Source: Kiloniella litopenaei (GTDB lineage Bacteria; Pseudomonadota; Alphaproteobacteria; Kiloniellales; Kiloniellaceae). Taken from it: 64,000 bases of DNA. Position numbers and translations under genes: made by a program. Under the pieces are notes generated by a model, which did no database searches, was not told the origin of the DNA, and was given only the letters and a program-made list of their open reading frames with translations. This document shows, one piece after another, positions 26,343 to 35,499 of the stretch (positions within the stretch are counted from its first letter, which is position 1; each line of letters starts with the position of its first letter). The stretch lies in the NCBI RefSeq assembly GCF_000982415.1, contig NZ_LANI01000003.1, positions 124,001 to 188,000 of the forward strand, in the 5' to 3' direction.

Positions 26343-27071
26343 GTGAACACAACTCTGAAAAAGTTCCTAACGCGAATATCAATCCTTGTAACGCTTGTCG
26401 CAACGATAACAGTCACGACAAGCCGCAGCCAGGCACAAAGACTGGCTGTAGATATGGAGTTGATACTAGCTGTGGACTGTTCATACAGTGTCAGTCAAGC
26501 CGAGTACCAATTACAGATGAACGGCTTGGCTCGTGCCCTTCGTTCACCAGCCGTGAACAGGGCAATTCACGCCGGACATTACAAAAGAATATCCATTGCA
26601 TTGATTCAATGGTCAGGGTCAAATAATCAGGTTGTCTCTATTCCCTGGACTGTCATAGGTTCCCCGAACTCGGTTGCAGCACTTTCAGAAAGAATAGGTA
26701 AATTACCCAGGCATGTTGCTATTGGGCCAACGTCGATCTCTGCCGTTATTGCCAAATCACTTCATATGTTCAACAACTCGCCCTATCGCTCGTACAGAAA
26801 AGTGTTAGACATTTCCGGCGATGGGCGAAACAACGATGGCGTTCCCGCCCACTTCTTACGAGATGTTGCCATAAAAAAAGGCATAACGGTTAATGGTCTC
26901 GCAATTATAAACGAAACACCAACTTTACATCATTATTTTCGAAATGCGGTAATCGGTGGGCAGGGAAGCTTTGTTATAAAAGCAAATTCCTATGAAGCTT
27001 ATGAATATGCTATTCAGAAAAAACTCGTACGGGAAATCGCTCCCCTACCCATTGTACAAAACACCTTCTAG
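26343..27071 (+). CDS. DUF1194 (von Willebrand factor A-like) exported protein
   Basis: DUF1194 proteins are alphaproteobacterial exported proteins with a VWA-like fold. A signal peptide ends near AQA at about residue 31. The mature protein starts with a metal-site-like DMELILAVDCSYSVS, which resembles a MIDAS DxSxS motif, and later has LDISGDGRNNDG, matching the acidic loop of the same site. The start is GTG at 26343; no good ribosome binding site is visible. Function unknown. Its stop overlaps that of the peroxiredoxin gene on the other strand at CTAG. Confidence 0.85.
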   Translation: MNTTLKKFLTRISILVTLVATITVTTSRSQAQRLAVDMELILAVDCSYSVSQAEYQLQMNGLARALRSPAVNRAIHAGHYKRISIALIQWSGSNNQVVSIPWTVIGSPNSVAALSERIGKLPRHVAIGPTSISAVIAKSLHMFNNSPYRSYRKVLDISGDGRNNDGVPAHFLRDVAIKKGITVNGLAIINETPTLHHYFRNAVIGGQGSFVIKANSYEAYEYAIQKKLVREIAPLPIVQNTF

Positions 27072-27550
27072 AGGTCCTTTAACAGAACCTCTGCTGCAGA
27101 TGCTTCATACGCACCAGCTTCCTCAACATGAAGGGATGCAACAACGCCATCCTTGATCAGCATAGAAAATCTGGCAGAACGCTGCCCAAGACCAACACCC
27201 GAAGCGTCAATCGTTAGCCCGACACCATTGGCAAGTTCACCCAATCCGTCCGCCAGCATCATGATATCACCTTCTGGATCAAGTAAATCGCCCCATGCTT
27301 TCATGACAAATGGGTCGTTGACGGACATGCAGGCAATAATATCAACGCCCTTATCCTTTAACTTCTGGGCATTATCCTTATAACTTGGAAAATGCTGTTC
27401 CTGACAGGTTGGTGTAAAAGCACCGGGAACAGCGAAAAAAGCAACTGTTTTACCCGCGCAGAATTCAGCAAAATCAATTTTGTCGATACCATCAGCATTC
27501 TTGTTCCATACGGAAGCTGATGGAACTTTATCTCCAACTGAAATCGTCAT
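27068..27550 (-). CDS. Peroxiredoxin of the Prx5 type
   Basis: Thiol peroxidase that reduces hydrogen peroxide and alkyl hydroperoxides. The peroxidatic cysteine is Cys49 in VPGAFTPTCQ, the Prx5 signature, followed by CMSVNDPFVMKAW. ATG 27550 (MTISVGDKVPSAS) is the family-like start; upstream codons belong to the end of the dsbD-like gene frame region. At 160 residues it is normal. It lies 25 bases after a DsbD/ScsB-like gene and is probably co-transcribed, which suggests a shared role in redox defence. Confidence 0.94.
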   Translation of the reverse strand: MTISVGDKVPSASVWNKNADGIDKIDFAEFCAGKTVAFFAVPGAFTPTCQEQHFPSYKDNAQKLKDKGVDIIACMSVNDPFVMKAWGDLLDPEGDIMMLADGLGELANGVGLTIDASGVGLGQRSARFSMLIKDGVVASLHVEEAGAYEASAAEVLLKDL

Positions 27551-27575
27551 GTTATTTCCAATCAATAGGTTAAAT

Positions 27576-29687
27576 TTATTGTTTCGATGCTTGTCCAAAA
27601 GCACTTAACACTTCATCAATGGTTAAAAGCTCTGACAACACTATCCCTTCGGGTGCGCCGGGACCATAGATAATATTAAAAGGAATTCCATAACGGTTAT
27701 AACTTTCCAGATAAGCCGTAATCGTATCACTTGGCAGGGTCCAGTCAGCCTGCATCGGCACGACATTGTCATCTAGCAACAATGCCAAGACCTCATCCTT
27801 TTCCAGAACAAGCTTCTTATTTACCTGACAGGTAATACACCAGTCAGCCGTGACATCTACGAAAACCACGTTGCCTTGGGTCACTTCAGCAACGATTTCT
27901 GCCTGATCAAACGGCGTCCAGTAATCCGCTGCAGGTACCTTTTCAGAAGAAGCTGAAAACTTGTACGGAACTGCCAAAGAGAGGATAGCCAGAAAAGAAA
28001 CAACAATCGCCCGCTTTCCAATTGCAAGCGATTTAACAGCCAAAGCAATCATTCCAAGGATTAAAAGAACCGCAACGAGAGCTGTTGCCAACCAACCGAT
28101 CTGAACCAAGAGTACAGACAAAAGCCAAACAACCGTTCCCAGCAAAAGCAATCCAAGAACACTTTTCAGCCAGATCATCCAGGTTCCTGGCTTGGGGAGG
28201 AAGCTTGCAAGCTTTGGTTTGGCTGCAACAACCAGATAGGGCAGCGACATACCAACACCCAAGAAGGTGAAAATTGCAAAAATCTCCCAAGTTCCCCGCG
28301 ACAAAGCAAACCCCACAGCCGTCCCAAGGAACGGAGCCGAACAGGGTGTCGCCAAAAGCGTGGCAAACATTCCCTTGAGAAAATCACCGCTGATCCCCTG
28401 TTTTTCACTGGCAGTCACTGCACGATTAACAACCCCACCCGGTGCCAGGAACTCAAACCATCCAAACAGGTTTGCCGCAAACAATGATACAATACCGCTC
28501 ATCGCGATAAGAAACAGCGGTTGCTGGAACTGTATACCCCACCCCACAGAAAAACCCGCGACTTTCAATAAAGAGGCCGCAGCAGCCAAAATCCAAAATG
28601 AAGTAAGAATACCAAGACTTGTTGCGAGAAAGCTTTTACGAACACCGTGATGATTGCCTTGTTCATGCTTGATCACCGACATCAGCTTCAAAGACAACAC
28701 AGGCAAAACACAAGGCATCAGATTCAGAATAAATCCGCCTAAAAGGGCCAATCCAAAGATTGGAACAAATGCGAAAAGCCCAGAACTTTTATCCCCGGAA
28801 GTATCTTTGTATCTGGAAACAGTTTTAAGTTCTGCCCCCTTTGTTCCATCAACAAGAGATAGCGTAATCTGCTTACCTTCCAAAACGCCCTTTGTTTCCT
28901 TGTGGGTCGAAACCGGTATTGTAAATTCAGCCTTGGAACCATTCTCGAGCAGAACAACTTCAGGTGCAGAAAATGAAAAACCCGGTGGGCCTTCGACAAT
29001 GACATCAGGTTTTTGAAAGCCATGCCCCATGGCAGATCCATAAACCTTAAGAACCATGTCTTCTCCGCTGCCTTCGAGAAAACTGTCCGTAACATCTAAC
29101 TCAGTTTCTGCACCGAGCCCCGGGACCTGGCGAACATATGTATCGACAAGACCCGCTTCTAATGAGGGAAATGCTTCCCCTGCCGGAAGACGTATCGTCA
29201 CTTCAGCATCAAAGGGAATACATATTTCTTTGCAAAGTAAATAACTGGCCGTGCCCCGCAAGATAACATCTTTTTGCGGGTCTTTCGCCTGTATCTCAAA
29301 TGGGAAAACAACTTCTTTGCTATAACCAAACGTCTGCAAACCAAAAAGCGTAAAGCGATGCGGAACCGGCCAGTAAAACTGCCAAGATTCCAGATTATCA
29401 CTTCCGGTCAGGTCAAGAGAAACGGGAAAGCCAGCATCCCCCGGTGATCGCCAATAGGTCTTCCAGCCTTCTTTCAACTCAAACTGTAGCCCCAGCATTA
29501 CCTTTCCGGCTTCACCGAGTGTTTCCTGTCCTGTTACCAGACGAACACGGGAAAACTCTTCTTCTGACCAAGGGGAAGAGGCACCGTGAGCGGTATAAGA
29601 GGAAGAAAAAAGCATAAAGAAAACAAGCAATATTCTGCCTAGAGAGCTGCACAGATCGCTGTTTGTCTTTTCCCATAAAAACCGCAT
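27576..29687 (-). CDS. DsbD/ScsB-family thiol:disulfide interchange protein
   Basis: Membrane protein that carries electrons from cytoplasmic thioredoxin to the periplasm. It has a signal peptide ending near AHG (residue 35), an N-terminal periplasmic part of about 270 residues with a CKEICIP cysteine pair, a central membrane domain of eight or so helices with paired cysteines in NLMPCVLPVLS and ATPCSAPFLG, and a C-terminal thioredoxin domain with active site ADWCITCQVN. The 703-residue length and long N-terminal domain resemble ScsB more than classic DsbD. Partner is likely the adjacent peroxiredoxin or another periplasmic protein. Confidence 0.9.
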   Translation of the reverse strand: MRFLWEKTNSDLCSSLGRILLVFFMLFSSSYTAHGASSPWSEEEFSRVRLVTGQETLGEAGKVMLGLQFELKEGWKTYWRSPGDAGFPVSLDLTGSDNLESWQFYWPVPHRFTLFGLQTFGYSKEVVFPFEIQAKDPQKDVILRGTASYLLCKEICIPFDAEVTIRLPAGEAFPSLEAGLVDTYVRQVPGLGAETELDVTDSFLEGSGEDMVLKVYGSAMGHGFQKPDVIVEGPPGFSFSAPEVVLLENGSKAEFTIPVSTHKETKGVLEGKQITLSLVDGTKGAELKTVSRYKDTSGDKSSGLFAFVPIFGLALLGGFILNLMPCVLPVLSLKLMSVIKHEQGNHHGVRKSFLATSLGILTSFWILAAAASLLKVAGFSVGWGIQFQQPLFLIAMSGIVSLFAANLFGWFEFLAPGGVVNRAVTASEKQGISGDFLKGMFATLLATPCSAPFLGTAVGFALSRGTWEIFAIFTFLGVGMSLPYLVVAAKPKLASFLPKPGTWMIWLKSVLGLLLLGTVVWLLSVLLVQIGWLATALVAVLLILGMIALAVKSLAIGKRAIVVSFLAILSLAVPYKFSASSEKVPAADYWTPFDQAEIVAEVTQGNVVFVDVTADWCITCQVNKKLVLEKDEVLALLLDDNVVPMQADWTLPSDTITAYLESYNRYGIPFNIIYGPGAPEGIVLSELLTIDEVLSAFGQASKQ

Positions 29688-29820
29688 GTATTCTTAACTT
29701 CCAGCTTGGATCAACATCATAAAATTGATGCTGTATTTTCTATTTTAAATTTTGTCTTTTATAAATATTAAGATGTAAATCTATATACTATATAATAAAT
29801 ATGACGATGTGGCGGAATGC

Positions 29821-29852
29821 CTCGGTCTTAGTAATCACCATAAGACCTTGAG
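29821..29852. other. Hairpin in the leader of the algH gene
   Basis: GGTCTTA (29824-29830) pairs with TAAGACC (29841-29847) around a ten-base loop, extended by CTC/GAG outside. It lies about 50 bases before the algH start in an otherwise AT-rich 216-base spacer. There is no T run. Role unknown; an mRNA leader element or a palindromic protein site are both possible. Confidence 0.45.
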
Positions 29853-29903
29853 AAAACGCAACGATCAACACCTCAATATCTGTACAAGAGGAACAAAATA
29901 TCA

Positions 29904-30476
29904 ATGACAAGCTTTCAGAGTAACGGTTATTTGACCGGTAAGTTACTGATAGCCATGCCACAGATGACAGATTCACGCTTTGTGAAATCAGTCATATACA
30001 TCTGCGCCCACAATGAAGATGGCGCCATGGGCCTTGTTGTTAACCAACTCATTGAAAGCTTTTCTTTTGTCGACCTTCTAGAGCAACTAAAAATCCCCCC
30101 CACAGAAGCATCATCCCAGATCAAGGTTCACTTTGGTGGTCCTGTCGAATCAGGTCGTGGCTTTGTTTTGCATAGTAATGATTACCAGCAAGATGGAACC
30201 ATGCCAGTAGACGAAACAATCTCCATGACCGCAACTGTTGATATTTTAAGCGATCTTGCGAACAACAAAGGTCCGGAAAAGAGCCTGCTTGCTCTTGGAT
30301 ATGCGGGATGGGGCCCCGGACAGCTTAATGACGAACTACACCAAAATGGCTGGCTGGTCGCAGATCAGGATGATGAAATACTCTTTGGGCCAAACTTGAT
30401 GGACAAATGGAACCTCGCTATGTCCAAGATTGGCATCGATCCCGCTTTATTATCAGGGGAAGCCGGGCACGCCTGA
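29904..30476 (+). CDS. YqgE/AlgH family protein (DUF179)
   Basis: Conserved bacterial protein of uncertain biochemical function, called AlgH in Pseudomonas. Family features: GKLLIAMPQMTDSRFVKSV near the N-terminus, the AMGLVVNQ segment, VHFGGPVESGRGFVLHS in the middle and LGYAGWGPGQLNDEL towards the C-terminus. At 190 residues it is normal. AGAGGAA precedes the ATG. It is monocistronic and faces the acetyltransferase gene. Confidence 0.94.
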   Translation: MTSFQSNGYLTGKLLIAMPQMTDSRFVKSVIYICAHNEDGAMGLVVNQLIESFSFVDLLEQLKIPPTEASSQIKVHFGGPVESGRGFVLHSNDYQQDGTMPVDETISMTATVDILSDLANNKGPEKSLLALGYAGWGPGQLNDELHQNGWLVADQDDEILFGPNLMDKWNLAMSKIGIDPALLSGEAGHA

Positions 30477-30524
30477 TGAGTAATTAATATTTACAACACA
30501 TTTTTTCGGGGGCTGAATACCACA

Positions 30525-31160
30525 CTAGGCCTTGACCTCTTTCACAGGTGGTACATTTATCCAGCCACGGCGCGACAAGCGCGGATCATTTTGTAGAAGC
30601 GCAAAGGTTATGTGGTCTTGCCACATTGCATTAATTTTTAAATACCCCCGCGCTTTCCCTTCTTCCTGAAAGCCAACTTTCTTAAGCACCGACTGACTTG
30701 GGCCATTATGTTCCAGACAAGCCGCTTCCAAGCGGTGAAGCCCTAATTCGTCAAAGGCATAGTCAATCAATACTGACAGGATTTCTGTCATATAGCCCTT
30801 GCCTGCATGTGCTTCGCCCATCCAATACCCAATTGTTCCCATATAGGCAGCACCGCGACGTATATTACCCAAGGTAATACCGCCAAGCATGGTATGTTCA
30901 TCACGGGAAAAGGCATAAAAAGTATAGCCCGCGTCATTCCGCCAATCATGCTTGTATGCCCGAAGCTTGTCCCGAAAGGATGATCTGGTCAGATTATCAC
31001 TGCCCCAGGTAGGTTCCCATGGGGATAAAAAATCACGGCTTGCCCGACGTAGATTGGACCACTCTTTCCAGTCACCAGACTGGGGGGCACGCAGGTAAAC
31101 TCGCTCGTTCATCAAGCGCAGTTTCCGCATGTCCCAATGGCTCATTCCACTTAAAAACAT
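30525..31160 (-). CDS. GNAT N-acetyltransferase, RimJ-like
   Basis: Acetyl-CoA-dependent acyltransferase similar to the RimJ/RimL group that modifies ribosomal protein N-termini. The GNAT core is visible as IGYWMGEAHAGKGYMTEILSV followed by LGLHRLEAACLEHN and SQSVLKKVGFQEEG. The start ATG overlaps the stop of the M16 peptidase gene (TAATG), implying coupled translation; internal Met codons at 6, 11 and 17 are alternatives. It is last in the thrC-M16-acetyltransferase group, a conserved alphaproteobacterial order. The true substrate is not known. Confidence 0.92.
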   Translation of the reverse strand: MFLSGMSHWDMRKLRLMNERVYLRAPQSGDWKEWSNLRRASRDFLSPWEPTWGSDNLTRSSFRDKLRAYKHDWRNDAGYTFYAFSRDEHTMLGGITLGNIRRGAAYMGTIGYWMGEAHAGKGYMTEILSVLIDYAFDELGLHRLEAACLEHNGPSQSVLKKVGFQEEGKARGYLKINAMWQDHITFALLQNDPRLSRRGWINVPPVKEVKA

Positions 31161-32419
31161 TAAGCAACAAACCTCTTTTGCAACTGTTCTCTGTTTTCCA
31201 GATTACCAAGAGGCCCCATTGCAGCTAGCGTTATTGGACTTTTTAAGAACTGCTGAGCGAAATCCTGAACCATGCCAACATCAACAGCATCAATTTTAGC
31301 AACCGTTTCCTCAACCGGGATTGCACGATCAAAAATCATAAGCTGCTGCGCAAGCTGTTCACAACGAACACCCGTGCTTTCTCGTCCCATCAAGATAGAT
31401 GCCTTTAACTGTGTTCTCGCTCTGACGATTTCTTCTTCGGTGACCGAAGAAGAAAGTTCCATCAACATATCGGACACAACAGGAACAAGTTCACTGACCT
31501 CTTGCTCTCCTGTACCAGCATAAATACCAAACAGACCATTATCCATAAAGCTCGAGACAAAAGAATAGATGGTATAGACAAGGCCACGCTTTTCACGGAT
31601 TTCCTGGAACAGACGCGAAGACATTCCACCGCCGAACAAAGTCGAGAGAACATTGGCTGCGTAATAATCATCACCCGCAAACTCGGCGCCTTTGAAACCA
31701 AGCAATAGATGGACCTGTTCAAGGTCTCTGTTTTCCCGGAATTCTCCACCAGTGTATTCAGACTGAGGCAAAGGCCCAAGGTTAACTTTGCCAAGGTTAC
31801 CAAATTGTTCTTCGGCCAACGTTACAAAGGTACGATGATCAACATTACCCGATGCGCAGACCACCATAGTATCACTACCATAGTTGCCAGATAAGTAGCT
31901 GCGAAGATCTTCAGAGCTTAACCGACTAACAATATCGCCACGCCCAAGCACTGGGCGCCCAAGAGCTTGAGAACGAAAAGCGGTCTCCTGAAAATGATCA
32001 AAGACGATATCATCCGGCGTATCATTTGCCTGACCAATTTCCTGCAAGACCACATGACGTTCTTTTTTAAGCTCATCTTCGTCAAAAAGTGGCTTCTGTA
32101 GAATATCTGCAACTGTATCCAATGCCAGAGGTACGTCGTCTTTCAGGACCTTAGCATAAAAGGCCGTATTTTCCCGCGACGTATAAGCATTCAGCTGCCC
32201 ACCAACTGCTTCGATCTCTTCAGCAATATCAAAAGAGCTACGTTTTTCAGTCCCTTTGAACACCATATGCTCTAGCAAATGGGCAACACCGTTTACATCT
32301 GCACCTTCATGCCGGGCACCAACGCCAATCCATGCCCCTAAAGAAACAGATTCTACCGCGTCCTGACGATCAGTCGCGACCCGTAAGCCATTAGACAGTG
32401 TCGAAATTTCAATCGTCAT
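31160..32419 (-). CDS. M16 family zinc metallopeptidase (processing-peptidase-like)
   Basis: Zinc peptidase related to the beta subunit of mitochondrial processing peptidase and to pitrilysin. The inverted zinc motif HLLEH is at residues 47-51, with the distal glutamate in the region near LQEIGQANDTPDD. The C-terminal half has the FGGGMSSRLFQEIREKRGLV signature. At 419 residues it is a full-length single-chain M16B protein. It lies two bases after thrC and overlaps the acetyltransferase start, so the three are one operon. Confidence 0.95.
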   Translation of the reverse strand: MTIEISTLSNGLRVATDRQDAVESVSLGAWIGVGARHEGADVNGVAHLLEHMVFKGTEKRSSFDIAEEIEAVGGQLNAYTSRENTAFYAKVLKDDVPLALDTVADILQKPLFDEDELKKERHVVLQEIGQANDTPDDIVFDHFQETAFRSQALGRPVLGRGDIVSRLSSEDLRSYLSGNYGSDTMVVCASGNVDHRTFVTLAEEQFGNLGKVNLGPLPQSEYTGGEFRENRDLEQVHLLLGFKGAEFAGDDYYAANVLSTLFGGGMSSRLFQEIREKRGLVYTIYSFVSSFMDNGLFGIYAGTGEQEVSELVPVVSDMLMELSSSVTEEEIVRARTQLKASILMGRESTGVRCEQLAQQLMIFDRAIPVEETVAKIDAVDVGMVQDFAQQFLKSPITLAAMGPLGNLENREQLQKRFVA

Positions 32420-32421
32420 TT

Positions 32422-33819
32422 CTAACTGTTTCTCCGACGGGACAGCACCATGTCTTTTAGTTTACCCAAATCATTTTCCATAACTTTGTATTGTTCTTCC
32501 CGATCAAAAAGATCCGCCATGTGTTCGGGGAGTTCAGGCGTAACACCGGAAGCTTTGTGAACGGCATCTGGGAACTTGGCTGGATGTGCCGTCGCCATAC
32601 AGGCCATTGCGGGCACATCGTCTCGTACTTTGGCAACAGCCGCAGCAACTGCAATCACAGAATGCGGGTCAAACAATTCACCTGTTTGTCCGTAGTATTT
32701 TTTAATTTCTGCCAATGTCTGATCATCATCCAGGCGATAGGCATCAAATAATCTAAGGGCACGTTGATGACGCGCAGGCTCCAGATCAAAATTCCCCTTT
32801 TCGCGGAACGATGTCAAAGCGGCCTCAACCGCTTGACCATCCTGATCAAGTAAATCAAACAACAGACGTTCAAAGTTACTTGAAACCTGAATATCCATGG
32901 ACGGAGACAAGCTGGGTTCAACCGGGTTCATTGTCATTGAACCTGTTTCAAAGAAACGGGTCAGAATATCGTTGCGGTTCGATCCGACGATCAACTGAGA
33001 AACCGGAAGTCCCATTCTACCTGCTGCATAGGCCGCAAAAACATTACCAAAGTTCCCCGTCGGGACAGAAAAGCCAACTGGACGATCTGGCGCGCCAAGA
33101 GCAACACCTGCGGCAAAATAATAAGCAATCTGGGACATAATCCGTGCCCAGTTGATGGAGTTTACCGCCGAAAGATTAACTGAATCACGGAAATCCTGAT
33201 CATTGAACATTGCCTTCACATGATCCTGGCAATCATCAAACGTCCCCTCAAGCGCAACATTGATAACATTGTGTGATGTTACTGTCGTCATCTGGCGTCG
33301 CTGCACTTCGGAAACCCGGCCATGAGGATGTAGAATGTAAATATCAATCTGGTCCCGATCTCTACATGCTTCAATTGCCGCAGACCCCGTATCACCAGAT
33401 GTCGCCCCAACAATCGTGATTCGCTCACCCCGTTTTTTAAGAACATAGTCAAAAAGACGCCCGAGCATCTGCAAGGCAAAATCTTTAAACGCAAGCGTTG
33501 GTCCGTGGAACAGCTCCATAACCCAGATGCGCCCGTCTATCTGCTTTAGCGGTGCCACAGCCGAATGCCTGAAGGCAGCATAGCTGTCATCAACAATGGC
33601 CTTCAGATCTTGATCAGGGATAACACCAGCAACAAATGGCTTTACAACGCGAAAGACAATTTCCGTATAGGGTTGCCCGGCCATATCGCGGATTTCTTCG
33701 GCAGAAAACTGCGGCCAGCTTTCTGGAAGATAAAGACCACCATCCCGCGCCAGTCCGGCAAGGAGTACGTCGTCAAAGTTAAGGGCTTCTGCTTGCCCAC
33801 GCGTGCTGATGTATTTCAT
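32422..33819 (-). CDS. thrC: Threonine synthase
   Basis: PLP enzyme that converts O-phosphohomoserine into threonine. The PLP lysine is Lys112 in GPTLAFKDFALQMLG, and ATSGDTGSAAIEA is the phosphate-binding loop. The N-terminus MKYISTRGQAEALNFDD is typical of the longer (class I) enzyme of 465 residues. It starts the thrC-M16-acetyltransferase operon. The substrate comes from the homoserine kinase encoded at 23.7 kb. Confidence 0.97.
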   Translation of the reverse strand: MKYISTRGQAEALNFDDVLLAGLARDGGLYLPESWPQFSAEEIRDMAGQPYTEIVFRVVKPFVAGVIPDQDLKAIVDDSYAAFRHSAVAPLKQIDGRIWVMELFHGPTLAFKDFALQMLGRLFDYVLKKRGERITIVGATSGDTGSAAIEACRDRDQIDIYILHPHGRVSEVQRRQMTTVTSHNVINVALEGTFDDCQDHVKAMFNDQDFRDSVNLSAVNSINWARIMSQIAYYFAAGVALGAPDRPVGFSVPTGNFGNVFAAYAAGRMGLPVSQLIVGSNRNDILTRFFETGSMTMNPVEPSLSPSMDIQVSSNFERLLFDLLDQDGQAVEAALTSFREKGNFDLEPARHQRALRLFDAYRLDDDQTLAEIKKYYGQTGELFDPHSVIAVAAAVAKVRDDVPAMACMATAHPAKFPDAVHKASGVTPELPEHMADLFDREEQYKVMENDLGKLKDMVLSRRRNS

Positions 33820-33955
33820 GATTTCCTAAACCGTTACTTTTGCAACGTTACAAGCCCACAGGGCTAAAGCCAAAAACCTTACTGCGCCTTTATCCTGGCA
33901 GCAAGTAAGATCAATTTTACTATGGTTTTCTTCTGACAAGATCAAGTTTCAAGAT

Positions 33956-35449
33956 TTAAACATCAAGATATCTAGACTTCAAATGTGCCTTGAATACCTG
34001 TGGATCCAGCGGATGGCCAGTGACTCTCGTCAATAATTCATCCGTTGAAAGGAAAGAACCCCACGCATGAACATTTTCATTCAGCCAGCCCATAAGTGGC
34101 TTAAAGTTTCCTTGGGCTAATGCTGATGGAATTTCAGGCACGGCCGTTTTTGCAGCGGCGAACAGCTGTGCAGCAGCCATAGCGCCCAAGGTATAGGTTG
34201 GGAAATATCCCCACGCCCCGTCATACCAATGAATGTCCTGAAGGCAGCCAAGAGTATCATTTGGAGGACGAATACCCAGCAACTTCTCTAGACCGTCATT
34301 CCACGCCTGTGGCAGATCTTCAAGCCCCATAGATCCCTTGATCAATTCCTTTTCCAAACGATACCGCAGGATAACATGGGCTGGATAAGTGACTTCATCC
34401 GCATCGACCCGAATGAAATCAGGCTTAACTTTGTTATAGATGCGCTGCATGTTATCCGCTGACCACGCAGCACCCTGTCCAGCGAAAGCACTTTTTGCTT
34501 TTTCTGCCACAAACGAAACAAATTCCTGGCTACGGCTGGCTTGCATTTCAATAATAAGCGACTGGCTTTCATGCATCGTCATACCACGGGCAGCCCCAAC
34601 AGGCTGCAATCGCCATTCTTTTGGCAAGTTCCGCTCATACATCGCATGACCGGTTTCATGAAGAACACCCATCAACGACGTCATAAAATCAGTTTCGTCA
34701 TATCGCGTAGTTATCCGGATATCATCCGGTACACCACCACAGAATGGGTGCAAGCTGACATCAAGACGACCATGGTTAAAATCAAAGCCCACAGCCTTGA
34801 TCATTTCGCGACCGAGTTCCTCTTGCGCTTTCAAAGAAAAGGGGCCATCAGGCATCACAGCTGCGGTTTCTGACGCCTGCTTTTCCAGCACGGCCTGTGT
34901 GAAGTCTGGTAAAAAGGCCGCAAGGTCATCAAAAATCGCATCAATGCGCATTGACTTACCACCGGGTTCAAAGTGATCCAGCAAGGCATCATAGGTATCG
35001 CACTCAAAAAGCTCGGCTTTAATCTTGGCTTCTTGCTGCGTCAGATTAAGAACCTCTTTCATAGCTGGCAGGATCGACGCAAAGTCATTATTTGGACGCG
35101 CTTCACGCCAGATCATCTCACAACGTTTACCAGCCTTGGTCTGTGCCTCAACAAAATCACCGTCAAGTGCCGTCGCATGCCGCCAAATGCGCTGCATCTC
35201 GCGCAGATTGGCTAACTGCCAACTACCAAGATCTCCCTTAGCTTCCAACGCTTGATCAAACAGATCCTTAACTTCACTACTGGTCAAAATTTCATGTTGA
35301 ACACCACTCAAAGCAGCAAGCTGCTCCATTCTGGCTTCAGCACCTCCGGCTGGCATTACTGTGGACATATCCCAGCCAAGAACGCCACTGGCTTCACCGA
35401 TGGCGTTCATACGACGAAATTTTTTCTCAAGAGCTAAGTAAGCTGACAT
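33956..35449 (-). CDS. M32 family carboxypeptidase (Taq-type)
   Basis: Zinc carboxypeptidase of family M32, broad C-terminal amino acid release in the cytoplasm. The HETGH zinc motif is in MGVLHETGHAMYERNLP, followed by a family-typical MHESQSLIIEMQASRS segment about 30 residues later holding the third ligand. Length near 497 is normal. ATG 35449 (MSAYLALEKKF) is preferred; the frame has an alternative ATG four codons upstream. It sits between surf1 and thrC, where many relatives place these genes directly next to each other. Confidence 0.95.
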   Translation of the reverse strand: MSAYLALEKKFRRMNAIGEASGVLGWDMSTVMPAGGAEARMEQLAALSGVQHEILTSSEVKDLFDQALEAKGDLGSWQLANLREMQRIWRHATALDGDFVEAQTKAGKRCEMIWREARPNNDFASILPAMKEVLNLTQQEAKIKAELFECDTYDALLDHFEPGGKSMRIDAIFDDLAAFLPDFTQAVLEKQASETAAVMPDGPFSLKAQEELGREMIKAVGFDFNHGRLDVSLHPFCGGVPDDIRITTRYDETDFMTSLMGVLHETGHAMYERNLPKEWRLQPVGAARGMTMHESQSLIIEMQASRSQEFVSFVAEKAKSAFAGQGAAWSADNMQRIYNKVKPDFIRVDADEVTYPAHVILRYRLEKELIKGSMGLEDLPQAWNDGLEKLLGIRPPNDTLGCLQDIHWYDGAWGYFPTYTLGAMAAAQLFAAAKTAVPEIPSALAQGNFKPLMGWLNENVHAWGSFLSTDELLTRVTGHPLDPQVFKAHLKSRYLDV

Positions 35450-35499
35450 TTCACATTCCAATCAGGCAACAAACCATCCACACGGTGAATGATTATAAT

